Both the position numbers and the translations under genes were made by a program. Source: Pontibacter korlensis (GTDB lineage: Bacteria > Bacteroidota > Bacteroidia > Cytophagales > Hymenobacteraceae). Taken from it: 64,000 nt of DNA. The stretch spans positions 310,001-374,000 of the forward strand of contig NZ_CP009621.1 of assembly GCF_000973725.1 (NCBI RefSeq). The letters are read 5' to 3'. The notes under the pieces are model-generated. The model had not been told where the DNA came from. It did not search any database and was given only the letters and a program-made list of their open reading frames with translations. Positions 24,830 through 34,135 of the stretch are shown in pieces (position 1 is the first letter of the stretch; each line of letters opens with the position of its first letter).

Positions 24830-25093
24830 GAAATCAGCAAGTATAAAATATTACAAATATCATATTTATTAAATATTTTAAACTTTTTTTCACATTCTCC
24901 AGTAGCCACATATCACTACATAAATAACCTTATTATCAACTACTTATACCTTCAAAGCAGCTCCAGAACTATCTCCCCCAGAAACTTTTCTTCAGACCAA
25001 GTGCAATTATTTAGAAAAAGAAGGCGTTCTCACTGAGACTTGCGGGCAAAGGCAGCCGGCAAGTGTTGTTTCATCAAATCAACTTTTAGCCCA

Positions 25094-25900
25094 ATGAAAC
25101 TGAGAAACAAATTTATGCCTGCCATGCTGATGTTAGGCGTGGTAGCGTTTAGCTCTTGCGAAAAGCAGGAAGGAGAGTCTGTTCAGCCAGAGTTTGAACA
25201 AGGCATGATCTCACACATTATGGCAGATTCTGCCGAAGTAACCTCTTACAGCTTTGCAGGTAAGCAACTAAGCCAGGTAAACCACTACGATGTGGAGACA
25301 GGCGATCTGGAGAGCTTTGAAAAGTATGAGCGCGACAGCAAAGGCAGAATTTTAAAAACCAGCATGTACGCTGGCAAGAACCAAGCCCTTCTTTCGGAGC
25401 AAAGCTTTACCTACAACACAAGCGGCGAGCTGACAAAGAGCAGCATGGCTTACTACAACAACAATAAGTTGGAGTATACAGCCTACGCTACTTACGAGTA
25501 CGACTCTAACAACAAGCTGGAGAAAAAATCTCTGTTTGAAGGTACTGACGAAGAAGGCCAGGGAGAACTGAAGTCTTTTACCAAGTATGAAGTACTGCCA
25601 AATGGTAACTACACGCAGGAGAAACAGTATGTGGTTGATGATAACAACGAAGCAAAACTGTTCTCTACCACAACAAACTCTTTCGATGCCAGCACGAACC
25701 CTTTCCATGGGTTAACTGAGCCAGGCACTGCCAGCAGCCCGAATAACCTGGTAGCTTCTAAAACTGTGGTACATAGCAGCAAGAAGACTTACGAGTACAG
25801 CTATACTTACACGTATGACGAGCGTGGCTATCCACTAACTCAAACAGTGGTGTCGCCAAACGGTAAGCGCCAGACGTACAAGTACCTGTACAGCAACTAA
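25094..25900 (+). CDS. Lipoprotein with YD-like beta repeats
   Basis: Start chosen at ATG 25094 (MKLRNKFMPAMLMLGVVAFS), because it directly yields a lipoprotein signal with lipobox FSSC; an upstream start would bury it. 268 residues. The mature part is built of short strand repeats with Tyr-aromatic patterns (FEKYERDSKGRI, SFTYNTSGELT, YEYDSNNKLEKK, YTYDERGYPLTQTV). They resemble YD/RHS-type hairpins and DUF4595-like lipoproteins. The protein is probably on the outer membrane facing the periplasm or the surface. Function unknown. Confidence 0.75.
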   Translation: MKLRNKFMPAMLMLGVVAFSSCEKQEGESVQPEFEQGMISHIMADSAEVTSYSFAGKQLSQVNHYDVETGDLESFEKYERDSKGRILKTSMYAGKNQALLSEQSFTYNTSGELTKSSMAYYNNNKLEYTAYATYEYDSNNKLEKKSLFEGTDEEGQGELKSFTKYEVLPNGNYTQEKQYVVDDNNEAKLFSTTTNSFDASTNPFHGLTEPGTASSPNNLVASKTVVHSSKKTYEYSYTYTYDERGYPLTQTVVSPNGKRQTYKYLYSN

Positions 25901-25918
25901 GGTACCAGAATTATTTTG

Positions 25919-25957
25919 CAGCAGCGGCCTCAGATAACTTATCTGAGGCCGCTGCTG
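25919..25957 (+). terminator. Rho-independent terminator
   Basis: Perfect inverted repeat with 17-19 bp arms (CAGCAGCGGCCTCAGAT... and complement) followed by TTTTG. It ends the lipoprotein gene 18 bp upstream. Confidence 0.85.
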
Positions 25958-25986
25958 TTTTGTACCTGTCTTACCTACACTCCCGC

Positions 25987-25994
25987 TACTTTTG
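25987..25994 (+). promoter_or_regulatory. Candidate -7 box for the CDGSH-DUF2007 operon
   Basis: TACTTTTG matches TAnnTTTG exactly and lies about 50 bp before the ATG at 26046. A TTTTG lies upstream, but at a longer spacing (24 bp) than usual. Confidence 0.4.
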
Positions 25995-26045
25995 CAGAGA
26001 TATCGGCAGAAATGGGTATATTGGGAGAGCAAACAAACAAATACT

Positions 26046-26270
26046 ATGGCAAAAACTAAGATTACAGTAAACAGCAACGGGTCCTTGCGAGTAGAAGGCG
26101 ATGAGTTCGAGATAGTAGACAAAGAGGGTAACAGCTACGGGCTGGGCGGACGTACGCTTGTGTCTATCTGCCGCTGTGGCCTCTCTAAAAATAAGCCTTT
26201 CTGCGATGGCTCCCACAAAGGGCACTTTGAGCATGATGCAAAAGCTTTCGATCTTCCTCCTAAAAAATAA
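26046..26270 (+). CDS. CDGSH-type iron-sulfur protein (mitoNEET-like)
   Basis: Start at ATG 26046 (MAKTKITVNSNGSLRVEG); the frame continues upstream without support. 74 residues. The 2Fe-2S-binding signature CRCGLSKNKPFCDGSHKGHF has the three cysteines and the histidine of the CDGSH family at the normal spacing. Members carry a labile cluster coordinated by 3 Cys and 1 His and act in Fe-S or redox handling. Small free-standing bacterial versions such as this are cytoplasmic. The DUF2007 gene follows by 6 bp, so the two are co-transcribed. Confidence 0.95.
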   Translation: MAKTKITVNSNGSLRVEGDEFEIVDKEGNSYGLGGRTLVSICRCGLSKNKPFCDGSHKGHFEHDAKAFDLPPKK

Positions 26271-26276
26271 CACCTG

Positions 26277-26720
26277 ATGGCAGAGCGCCTGGTTACCATT
26301 GCTACGTTTAACGAGCTTACAGAGGCCCACATCGTGAAAGGTCGCCTGGAGGCAGAGGGTATACTTTGCTTTTTAGGAGACGAACACATTGTGGGGGTGC
26401 AGCCGTTTTACTCTGTGGCTGTGGGAGGCGTTAAACTGAAAGTAACCGAAGGCGACGTAATGGAAGCCAAAGCTATACTTGCCCGCATTCAGGAAGGCTC
26501 CAGCCAGTTCGATTACGATACTGTTGAGATGGCCCCACCTATGCAGGAGCACGTACAGCCACGCACCTGCCCTAACTGTGGTTCTGATAACGTAGCCGAG
26601 GAGAAGTATAACAAAACGGTATTTTCATTCAGCTACCTATTGCTGGGCTTCCCGGTGCCCTTCCTGAGCCGGAAGTATAAATGCTATAACTGCGGCCACC
26701 ATTGGAAGGACAGGAAATAG
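26277..26720 (+). CDS. DUF2007 protein with C-terminal zinc ribbon
   Basis: 147 residues. The N-terminal DUF2007 domain (about 1-72) shows the usual EAHIVKGRLEAEGILCFLGD and VGGVKLKVTEGDVMEAKAIL pattern. The C-terminal part has two CxxC pairs (CPNCGSD at about 99 and CYNCGHHW at about 139) with a hydrophobic stretch between them (FSYLLLGFPVPFLS), so the zinc ribbon brackets a membrane-contacting hairpin. DUF2007 proteins are annotated as putative signal transducers without known ligands. The stop codon lies inside the long terminator stem. Confidence 0.88.
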   Translation: MAERLVTIATFNELTEAHIVKGRLEAEGILCFLGDEHIVGVQPFYSVAVGGVKLKVTEGDVMEAKAILARIQEGSSQFDYDTVEMAPPMQEHVQPRTCPNCGSDNVAEEKYNKTVFSFSYLLLGFPVPFLSRKYKCYNCGHHWKDRK

Positions 26721-26760
26721 AAAAGGCAGCCATCATCGGCTGCCTCTTCTATTTCCTGTC
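26709..26760. terminator. Very long bidirectional terminator hairpin overlapping the DUF2007 stop
   Basis: 23-bp arms (26709-26731 and 26738-26760) with one mismatch and the loop ATCATC. The left arm contains the last codons and TAG of the DUF2007 gene. It also serves the converging SusD gene. Confidence 0.8.
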
Positions 26761-26770
26761 TACTTCTCTT

Positions 26771-28123
26771 TTATTCTGCCCGTTCAATAAACGGCCTTGG
26801 GAAGGTAGTCCACACGTCGTCTCCTGGGCGGTCAAGAGGCAGCTCATCTAACCGGCCGTAGCGACGCATATCCACCCAGCGGTGCCCCTCAAAGTATAAA
26901 GAGAAACGGCGCTGCTCCAGCATCTCATCTATCAGAGCCTCTCTTGTAACCAAGCCCGTGTAAGGCAACAGCCCATGGCCTGTGCGGATAATATTCAGTG
27001 CTCTTACTGCTTCAAGAAGGTTGCCGGTTTGGATGTTAGCCTCCGCATAGATCAGGATCAGTTCCTCGTTCCGGATGAGTGGGATGGGATCTGTGTTTGA
27101 TTTGTAAACCGCCACATCATACTCCCCTGTAAGGCCACTTTGTGTAGCTATTTCGTTTCTTCTGGATACTTTCGAGATTCTGTCATCACCAGGAGCAATG
27201 TCCTCAACAAAGCTTGGATGGGCTATACGCACCTCCCCTGTAGCATTAGGTGCATAAAATGCGGGGTTCAGCTGGTCGTTTGGCGCAGTACTGAAGATAT
27301 AATACACTCCTTTCGCAAAGTTATCGTTCAACTCCAGGAACGAGCCTTCCAAGGCCTGCAGTGCTCCGGCAAAGTCCTCGCGGTACACATCTACCCGGGC
27401 AGCCAGGGCACGGTTAAACTTCTGAAAATCCTCAGGATCCAGTTCATCATCCCCTGTATCGTACAGGTCGGCAAAACCAGAGGACAAAGCAAACGGAAAC
27501 TCCTCCCCTGCATTCTGCGCATGAACCATTGCCTGATCAAGCAGGCCTGCAATAGAATCCAGCGCAGCAGGTCTTTGCACAAACGGTCCCAGGTTATCGA
27601 AGTCCTCCACATTAATCCGTATGCCAGGCTCATCCATCATGGTAAGGTTCATGAGTAACTGGTGTGCTTTGATGGTTTTCGCGAAGGCTAGGTATCCTTG
27701 CCGCTGCTCATCAGTGATCAGCGTAGTATTGTTGGCTGCTTCAATCAGGATGTTTGCATTCTTCACTACCCGATAGCGTGCTGCCCAGGGATTGGTTGTG
27801 TAAAATGTGTTATCATCTAAACGGGCACTACCGGCGCCCAATAAGTCTGAGGTAAAACGTGGATCAGCACTGGAAAAGCGGTAGTGCTCTCTGCCTATCA
27901 CCCCCACGTTATCGAAGTACGTGCCTAATAAATTTCGCATCCCCGACTCTGTACCTACCACCATGTTGTTTAAGTCGTCCACAGTGGCATTCTCCAGCAC
28001 AGACTCTACAGTAGGGTTGTTGGGATCCGGAATATCATTGATCTCGCAAGACGGCAGCACCAGTCCCACTATTATCAAAATGGCTACCGGTGCATGCTTT
28101 AGCTGTTTTATATGTCTTTTCAT
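26771..28123 (-). CDS. SusD/RagB-family outer-membrane lipoprotein
   Basis: I use the second ATG (MKRHIKQLKHAPVAILIIVG, 28123); an upstream ATG adds four residues. 450 residues with lipobox VLPSC. The conserved features are INDIPDPNNPTVESVLENA at the mature N-terminus, RYRVVKNANILIEA in the helical core and, near the C-terminus, NEELILIYAEANIQTGNL, then RRFSLYFEGHRWVDMRRYG. It pairs with the SusC gene that ends 18 bp upstream. It is shorter than the first SusD here and belongs to a different branch. The ligand is unknown and no carbohydrate enzyme lies nearby. Confidence 0.94.
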   Translation of the reverse strand: MKRHIKQLKHAPVAILIIVGLVLPSCEINDIPDPNNPTVESVLENATVDDLNNMVVGTESGMRNLLGTYFDNVGVIGREHYRFSSADPRFTSDLLGAGSARLDDNTFYTTNPWAARYRVVKNANILIEAANNTTLITDEQRQGYLAFAKTIKAHQLLMNLTMMDEPGIRINVEDFDNLGPFVQRPAALDSIAGLLDQAMVHAQNAGEEFPFALSSGFADLYDTGDDELDPEDFQKFNRALAARVDVYREDFAGALQALEGSFLELNDNFAKGVYYIFSTAPNDQLNPAFYAPNATGEVRIAHPSFVEDIAPGDDRISKVSRRNEIATQSGLTGEYDVAVYKSNTDPIPLIRNEELILIYAEANIQTGNLLEAVRALNIIRTGHGLLPYTGLVTREALIDEMLEQRRFSLYFEGHRWVDMRRYGRLDELPLDRPGDDVWTTFPRPFIERAE

Positions 28124-28141
28124 AAGTAGTATCACGTTTTG

Positions 28142-31108
28142 TTAAAAGCCAATTGAGAAATGGAAGAAGTAGCGTCTGGATGACGGGAAAGGGGTAACAT
28201 CCACCCCTGTTGAAAGGCCGTTGCCGCCGAAGTTGGAAACTTCCGGATCATAGCTATCATAATCTGTAATAGTGAACAGGTTATTAGCCGAAGCCCCAAC
28301 TCGAACCTGGCGTACCAGTCCACCAAAAGCACTTTGCAGGAAGGCTGTAGGCAGCGAATAGTAAAGGCCAATTTCCCGCAGGCGGAGGTAAGATGCATCC
28401 TGTACGAACGGCTCCGCGCTCGAACCTAAAGCACCTATACGCTCCTGTGCGTTAGACACTCCGTCTCCATCATCGTCGTCGTCGTAGTCAAAGGAAGTGC
28501 CGCCAAGGTCAGTCAGGAGCTGTGTCAGGTTTATGTTATCGCCCCCTTGCTTCCAGTGCAGCAGGAAGGAGAAAGTAAGGTTCTGCCTGATCGTAAAGAA
28601 GTTGTGGAAGTTCATCTGAAAATCAGGTGTTGCATCACCTAGTTGCACCACTCCCTCATCTCCTCTGATACCCGTAATCTGTGTAGCAGATTTGCCTTCC
28701 TCTATAAAGAAAGTACCTAGCGTGTTACCAAAGGCGCCTAGCGGGAAAGCTGGCACATTCAGCTCTGTTATCTCCGACACGTTTTTCCAGTAGCTTGTTC
28801 TGGAGTCCCATTTCAAGTTGGGTGTCTCTATTGGAGTTGTACTTAAAGCGAGCTCTACTCCCCGGTTTCGCAGCTCGCCGGCGTTAACAACCTGTGTAGA
28901 AAAACCACTTGAGCCGGGCACGTTCTGTACCAGAATCAAATCAGATACTGTTTTGACGTAATAAGTCGCCTCTAACAGTATTCTATCGTTCAGCACCCCT
29001 ACATCTATACCTGTTTCAAACTCTTTTTGTCGCTCCTGCTTTATGTTTTCGTTACCCCGCTGTATAGGCACAACAGAACCCGGGTTACCACCAATGTTAG
29101 AGGGAGCAAAAGAAGTATACTTAGCGCCAAAAGGGGGGAAACCACCCGCCTCGCCGTAGGCAGCCCGCAGCTTAAGCAGGCTGATTGACTCTGCAGTCCA
29201 GAAGTCGAAGTTAGCCAGGTTCAGGGCAAGTGAGAACTTAGGGAAATACTGAAACTCGTTTACATCTGCATTGTTAGAAGATTTATCCAGTCGCAGACCG
29301 GCCGTAGCTATGATGCGGTCCCGGAAGTTCACTTCCTCCTGAAAGAAAAGGCCTTTGTTACGCACTATCTGCCGTGTTTGCTCTACCTCTAAGGCTCCGG
29401 CCTGGTCCAGGTTTGTCTGTGTACCGATAAGCTGTGTTGCCACATTCAGCACCTGGTCCTGGTTAAAGTTCTCCCGGGTAGCACCTACCGTGGTAGTAAA
29501 TGTCAGGTTATCATCTGCCACAGAAAGGTTGTTAACCACAAAGGCAGCATAGTTGGTATTCAGGTTATAGTTGTTACCCCGAATGGAAGCACCTCCTGTA
29601 CCCCTACCCTGTGACTGGAACTGCAACAACCTTGGAAAAATGGCGATTGTGCGCAGGTTGTAAAAGTCCAGACCAGCCCTAATGACAAGCCTTGTGTTAG
29701 TTGAGGTGCCACTATGAAGGTTAGTGTTTAAGGTTAAGCCTCCCAGGAAGCGATCTGTGTTTTCCTCGTTTGTTATCAGATCCCGGGTTTGAAGGAAGTT
29801 TGAGGCTGCAAAAGGGTTATCTGGGTACAAACCGCTCTCATCCGGAAACAGGTCTACAAAGCTAGGGGTTGCAGACAAAGCCACCCCAAAGGAGACACCT
29901 GCGTTATCGTTGTTGGTTAAGCCGCGGGAAGCAGAAGAGTTGATGTAGTTGGTGCTAAGGCTAAAGTCGAACGTTTTGGAGATGATGTGGTCCAGGTTAA
30001 AACGGACTGATTTCTTTTCGTAACCAGTCCGCTTGATGATTCCTTCCTCATCCTGAATAAGGCCACCAACAAAGAAACGCGTATTCTCACTGCCACCGCT
30101 TACGTTCAGGCGTGTGTTATAAAGCATGCCCGTGTTGCCGTAAAGCTCCTCCTCATAGTCTATCAGACGGCCTGCGTTACGTGCGGCCACAAAAAGTGGT
30201 ACAGCGCTAGCTCCATACGTTGCCTCCACCCGTTCTTCGGTAAAATTGCGCATACCTAACAAATTGGCTGCCCTGGCAATGCCAATATCCTGCGAAAGGT
30301 CTACTATTGTTTTGCCGGCAGCACCGCGCTTGGTTGCAATAATAACCACACCCGCCGAGGCCAGGGAACCATAAATGGCCGCAGCAGAGGCGCCTTTCAA
30401 TACCTCAATAGTCTCTATATCATCCGGGTTTAAGTCAGCGATACGGTTAGAGGCGTTGTCCTGGTTAGAAGTATTACCACCGCCACTGGCAGCTGTTACC
30501 GCATTCAGGCCGGACGAGATGGAAGAGTTATCTACTATAACACCATCCACCACATACAGTGGCTGCGCATTTCCGAAAATAGAAGTGATGCCACGCAACT
30601 TCATAGCAATGCCACCACCCGGTGCTCCTGAGTTAGACACCACATTCGCTCCCACTAGCTTACCGCTGATGGCAGCGTCCATGGTCTGTGGCGTTGTGAT
30701 ACCGGTTATCTCACGGGTATTTATGGTGGCTACTGCATTGGCTGCGTTGGCTCGCTTTACCGTTGTAGCAAGCCCTGTAACAACAACTTCGTTCAGGTTG
30801 GTAACACTTTCCTTCAGCTGTACCTGCAATTCTGTTACAGCAGGTGTTACATCTACTGTCTGCGATGTATAGCCTAGAAAGGAGAAAGTTAGCCTGCCGG
30901 TGGCAGTAGGCAGTGTGATGGAAAAGTTACCATCAGCATCAGTGTTGGTACCTACTGTAGTGCCAGGCACTACCACACTTACACCGGGTAAGGCTCTGCC
31001 AGATCCAAAATCTGTAACCGTGCCTCGTACAGTAGCCTGCCCGTACAAGGCGAGTGGCATCATACATAACAGCAGCAATAGTAGCCGCATAGGGTAATTT
31101 TTCTTCAT
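28142..31108 (-). CDS. SusC/RagA-family TonB-dependent transporter
   Basis: 988 residues. Signal peptide about 1-23, carboxypeptidase-regulatory fold about 25-100 (RGTVTDFGSGRALPGVSVVV), TonB-box region LNEVVVTGLAT, then plug and beta-barrel. The plug signature reads NAQPLYVVDGVIVDNSSI and IETIEVLKGASAAAIYGSLA, with the barrel end at FFHFSIGF. There is no STN domain, so it is not expected to signal through a sigma/FecR pair. The protein imports a ligand captured by the SusD partner, energised by TonB. An unusual acidic run (FDYDDDDDGDGVSNAQE) near the C-terminus looks like an extracellular calcium-binding thrombospondin-type loop. Confidence 0.95.
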   Translation of the reverse strand: MKKNYPMRLLLLLLCMMPLALYGQATVRGTVTDFGSGRALPGVSVVVPGTTVGTNTDADGNFSITLPTATGRLTFSFLGYTSQTVDVTPAVTELQVQLKESVTNLNEVVVTGLATTVKRANAANAVATINTREITGITTPQTMDAAISGKLVGANVVSNSGAPGGGIAMKLRGITSIFGNAQPLYVVDGVIVDNSSISSGLNAVTAASGGGNTSNQDNASNRIADLNPDDIETIEVLKGASAAAIYGSLASAGVVIIATKRGAAGKTIVDLSQDIGIARAANLLGMRNFTEERVEATYGASAVPLFVAARNAGRLIDYEEELYGNTGMLYNTRLNVSGGSENTRFFVGGLIQDEEGIIKRTGYEKKSVRFNLDHIISKTFDFSLSTNYINSSASRGLTNNDNAGVSFGVALSATPSFVDLFPDESGLYPDNPFAASNFLQTRDLITNEENTDRFLGGLTLNTNLHSGTSTNTRLVIRAGLDFYNLRTIAIFPRLLQFQSQGRGTGGASIRGNNYNLNTNYAAFVVNNLSVADDNLTFTTTVGATRENFNQDQVLNVATQLIGTQTNLDQAGALEVEQTRQIVRNKGLFFQEEVNFRDRIIATAGLRLDKSSNNADVNEFQYFPKFSLALNLANFDFWTAESISLLKLRAAYGEAGGFPPFGAKYTSFAPSNIGGNPGSVVPIQRGNENIKQERQKEFETGIDVGVLNDRILLEATYYVKTVSDLILVQNVPGSSGFSTQVVNAGELRNRGVELALSTTPIETPNLKWDSRTSYWKNVSEITELNVPAFPLGAFGNTLGTFFIEEGKSATQITGIRGDEGVVQLGDATPDFQMNFHNFFTIRQNLTFSFLLHWKQGGDNINLTQLLTDLGGTSFDYDDDDDGDGVSNAQERIGALGSSAEPFVQDASYLRLREIGLYYSLPTAFLQSAFGGLVRQVRVGASANNLFTITDYDSYDPEVSNFGGNGLSTGVDVTPFPSSRRYFFHFSIGF

Positions 31109-31310
31109 AGAATGGAGGTTATAGTGATGGAAAAGGGAACAGTTGCAGTTAAATAATTATAACGCAGTATATTTACGGGTTTACCAACACCTAAGTATAA
31201 ATTATCTAACAATAATTTATAATAACACCAAATGTTTAAACACTAAACGTGGACCTTGGTGCCAAGTCTCGTTTTTTTCAGGACAGCTACCCTCCACGCT
31301 GGAAAAAACA

Positions 31311-31338
31311 AAGCCGCAACCATACATGGCTGCGGCTT
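31311..31338 (-). terminator. Rho-independent terminator of the ACBP gene
   Basis: AAGCCGCA and TGCGGCTT arms with inner pairing, followed on the minus strand by TTTGTTTTTT. It lies 26 bp after the ACBP stop. Confidence 0.8.
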
Positions 31339-31363
31339 CACCTGTGCCTGATAAGTTGTTCTC

Positions 31364-31618
31364 TTAGCCTACCAACTGGTTCACATATTGCACATATTCA
31401 GCACGAGCTTCCTCCTGCCCCTTGCCCTCCTGCTTCTTCCAGGCATCCCATTTGGCGATATTCTTAAAGTCAAAACCTCCCGGGCGCTCTGTCGTAACAT
31501 CACCTTCTGTAGCCTGCTTGTAGAGGGCGTACAGTTTCAACAGCACCTCGTTGCTTGGGCGCTCGGTCAGGGTTTGAGATTTTGCTACTGCGCTTTCGAA
31601 TTCTTCTTGTGTGGCCAT
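31364..31618 (-). CDS. Acyl-CoA-binding protein (ACBP)
   Basis: 84 residues, the full length of the eukaryotic ACBP fold (four helices). Diagnostic pieces are FESAVAKSQTLTERPSNEVL, LKLYALYKQATEGDVTTERP and the GGFDFKNIAKWDAWKKQEGK block. These contain the conserved Tyr/Lys residues that hold the CoA phosphate and the acyl chain. There is no signal peptide, so it should bind cytosolic long-chain acyl-CoA esters. ACBP is near-universal in eukaryotes and patchy in bacteria, with Bacteroidota among the carriers. The gene stands alone with its own terminator. Confidence 0.95.
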   Translation of the reverse strand: MATQEEFESAVAKSQTLTERPSNEVLLKLYALYKQATEGDVTTERPGGFDFKNIAKWDAWKKQEGKGQEEARAEYVQYVNQLVG

Positions 31619-31695
31619 TTTAATACGCTTTTAAAGTGAAAAGATGAGATGCATTAAGATAAGCAAACAAGCTCTGCATGCATAACGTTATCTGT

Positions 31696-31725
31696 TTTGT
31701 ATGCTAAAGATTTTATATAACTTTA
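31696..31725 (+). promoter_or_regulatory. Bacteroidota-type promoter for the oligopeptidase gene
   Basis: TTTG at 31696-31699, an 18-bp spacer, and TAACTTTA at 31718-31725. This is close to the consensus TTTG-N19-TAnnTTTG and about 68 bp upstream of the ATG at 31793. Confidence 0.45.
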
Positions 31726-31792
31726 AAAACCTGCAGCTACATCATCACTAGCTATAGGCACTTTATTAGTATGACACTTACCAACCTCACCT

Positions 31793-33991
31793 ATGAAATA
31801 TAAAAAGCCCAAAGCAACCGCCCCGGCATCGCTTCTGGTTGCCTGCCTGTTGGCAGGTTCTGGTTGCTCCTCCAGCAACACCAGCAGTGGCACATCTGCC
31901 ACTACACAAGCTACCGAAGCTGCAGCTACGCAAAATGAGCAAGCACAGCCGCCAATAGCCAAAAAGGTACCGAAAGAGCTTACCACCCATGGCCACACCC
32001 GCATAGATAACTACTATTGGCTGAATGAGCGGGAGAACCCGGAGGTGATAGCTTACCTGAACGCCGAGAACGCGTACACCAAACAAATGCTGGCCGATAC
32101 CGAAGAGCTGCAGGAGCAGCTTTATGGCGAGATGGTGGGCCGCATAAAGCAGACCGATGAGTCAGTGCCCTACAAGGACAATGGCTACTGGTACTTTGTG
32201 CGCTATGAAGAAGGCAAAGAGTACCCGATCTTCGCTCGCAAAAAAAGCACCATGGAGGCACAGGAGCAGGTCATGCTGAACGCCAACAAGCGTGCAGAGG
32301 GTAAAAGCTACTACAATGCCGCGGGCCTGAGTGTTAGCCCTGATAACCAGTTGTTAGCTTTTGGGGAGGACACGGTGAGTCGCCGCAAGTATACCATCCG
32401 CTTTAAAAACCTGCAGACCGGTGAGCTGTTGGCTGACGCCATCCCAAACACTACAGGCGGAGCCGTGTGGGCCAATGATAATAAAACTGTCTACTACTCT
32501 GTAAAAGACCCTGCCCTGCGCTCTTTCAAGATCTTTAAGCACACCTTGGGCACTCCTGCCTCACAGGATAAAGAAATCTACCACGAGGCAGACGAAACCT
32601 TCAGCACCTATGTGTTCAAGACCAAGTCCGATAAGTATATCATGATCGGCAGCCACAGCACGATGGCGCAGGAGTACCGTTACCTCGAGGCCAACAACCC
32701 AAACGGCGCCTTTAAAGTAATTCAGCCGCGGGAGCGTGGCCTGGAGTACAGTGTAGACCATTTCGGCGACAATTTCTACATAGTAACCAATAAGGATGGC
32801 GCTACCAACTTTAAGCTGATGCAGACCCCTGTTAACAAGACGGGCAAGGAGAACTGGAAAGAGCTGATCCCGCACCGTGAAGACGTGTTGCTGGAGGGGA
32901 TTGAGATCTTCAAGGACTACCTGACGCTGCAGGAGCGTAAGAATGGCCTTACCCAAATCCGAATCAAAGGCTGGAAAGACGCCAAAAACGATTACTATAT
33001 TAATTTTGACGAGGAGGCCTATACGGCCTACATCGGCAACAACCCAGACTTCGACAGCAAGGAACTGCGCTTTGGTTATACTTCGCTTACCACGCCCTAC
33101 TCAACCTACGACTACAACATGCAGACCAAGGAGCGCGAGTTGCTGAAGCGTGATGAGGTGGTAGGCAATTTCGACCCAAAAAACTACGAAGCCAAGCGCA
33201 TTTACGCTACTGCCGACGATGGTACCAAGCTTCCTGTATCGCTGGTGTACCGCAAGGGACTTACCCTGAACGGAAACAACCCCACGCTACTTTATGCCTA
33301 CGGCTCCTACGGCAACAGCATGAACCCTAGCTTCAGCTCGGTACGACTCAGCCTGCTCGATCGCGGCTTTGTGTACGCCATTGCGCACATTCGTGGTGGT
33401 CAGGAAATGGGGCGCCAGTGGTATGAGTATGGGAAAATGCTGAAGAAGAAAAATACCTTCACCGACTTTATCGATGCCTCCGAGTACCTGATTGAGCAAA
33501 AGTATACCAATCCGGATAAACTGTTTGCCATGGGTGGCAGTGCCGGTGGTTTGCTGATGGGTGCTGTAGTGAACATGCGTCCTGAGCTCTACAAAGGTGT
33601 GATCGCGGCTGTTCCGTTTGTGGACGTCGTGACCACCATGCTCGACACCAGTATACCGCTTACAACCAGTGAGTTTGACGAATGGGGAAACCCGGCCGAG
33701 AAGCAGTATTACGACTACATGCTTTCTTACTCGCCATACGATAATGTAGAAGCTAAAGAGTACCCGAACATGCTCGTTACCACCGGCCTCCACGACTCGC
33801 AGGTGCAGTACTGGGAACCTGCCAAATGGGTAGCCAAACTCCGCGAGATGAAAACTGACGATAATATGCTCTTGCTGCATACCAATATGGAAGCCGGACA
33901 CGGCGGTGCCTCCGGTCGTTTCCAGCGCTACAAAGAAACTGCACTGCAGTACGCTTTCCTGCTAAACCTGCTGGAGCAAGAGAATCAATAA
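31793..33991 (+). CDS. Prolyl oligopeptidase family lipoprotein, oligopeptidase B-like (S9A)
   Basis: 732 residues. Lipoprotein signal with lipobox GSGC, then a low-complexity Ser/Thr/Ala linker. The N-terminal seven-bladed propeller domain (about 60-470) starts with the S9A hallmark DNYYWLNERENPEVIAYLNA. The alpha/beta-hydrolase domain holds the catalytic triad: Ser in MGGSAGGLLMG (about 583), Asp in TTGLHDSQVQYWEP (about 666) and His in EAGHGG (about 702). Oligopeptidase B cleaves after basic residues in short peptides. The S1 acidic residues cannot be confirmed by eye, so Pro specificity is not excluded. The location is the periplasm or outer membrane. Other S9 and M13 enzymes in this window suggest extensive peptide use. 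Confidence 0.92.
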   Translation: MKYKKPKATAPASLLVACLLAGSGCSSSNTSSGTSATTQATEAAATQNEQAQPPIAKKVPKELTTHGHTRIDNYYWLNERENPEVIAYLNAENAYTKQMLADTEELQEQLYGEMVGRIKQTDESVPYKDNGYWYFVRYEEGKEYPIFARKKSTMEAQEQVMLNANKRAEGKSYYNAAGLSVSPDNQLLAFGEDTVSRRKYTIRFKNLQTGELLADAIPNTTGGAVWANDNKTVYYSVKDPALRSFKIFKHTLGTPASQDKEIYHEADETFSTYVFKTKSDKYIMIGSHSTMAQEYRYLEANNPNGAFKVIQPRERGLEYSVDHFGDNFYIVTNKDGATNFKLMQTPVNKTGKENWKELIPHREDVLLEGIEIFKDYLTLQERKNGLTQIRIKGWKDAKNDYYINFDEEAYTAYIGNNPDFDSKELRFGYTSLTTPYSTYDYNMQTKERELLKRDEVVGNFDPKNYEAKRIYATADDGTKLPVSLVYRKGLTLNGNNPTLLYAYGSYGNSMNPSFSSVRLSLLDRGFVYAIAHIRGGQEMGRQWYEYGKMLKKKNTFTDFIDASEYLIEQKYTNPDKLFAMGGSAGGLLMGAVVNMRPELYKGVIAAVPFVDVVTTMLDTSIPLTTSEFDEWGNPAEKQYYDYMLSYSPYDNVEAKEYPNMLVTTGLHDSQVQYWEPAKWVAKLREMKTDDNMLLLHTNMEAGHGGASGRFQRYKETALQYAFLLNLLEQENQ

Positions 33992-34018
33992 CCGCAGATG
34001 CGGACTGGCCAGCCATAT

Positions 34019-34061
34019 AGGAACAGAGAAGGCGACCCTTTGGGTCGCCTTCTCTGTTCCT
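34019..34061 (+). terminator. Rho-independent terminator, 20-bp perfect stem
   Basis: AGGAACAGAGAAGGCGACCC (34019-34038) and its exact complement at 34042-34061, with loop TTT. It lies 28 bp after the oligopeptidase stop. Confidence 0.85.
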
Positions 34062-34135
34062 ATCAAACATTATGCTTACATAAAAGCCCTATCTCTTAGA
34101 AGAAAAACACTCATCGTGATTCTATGCTGCTGTCT

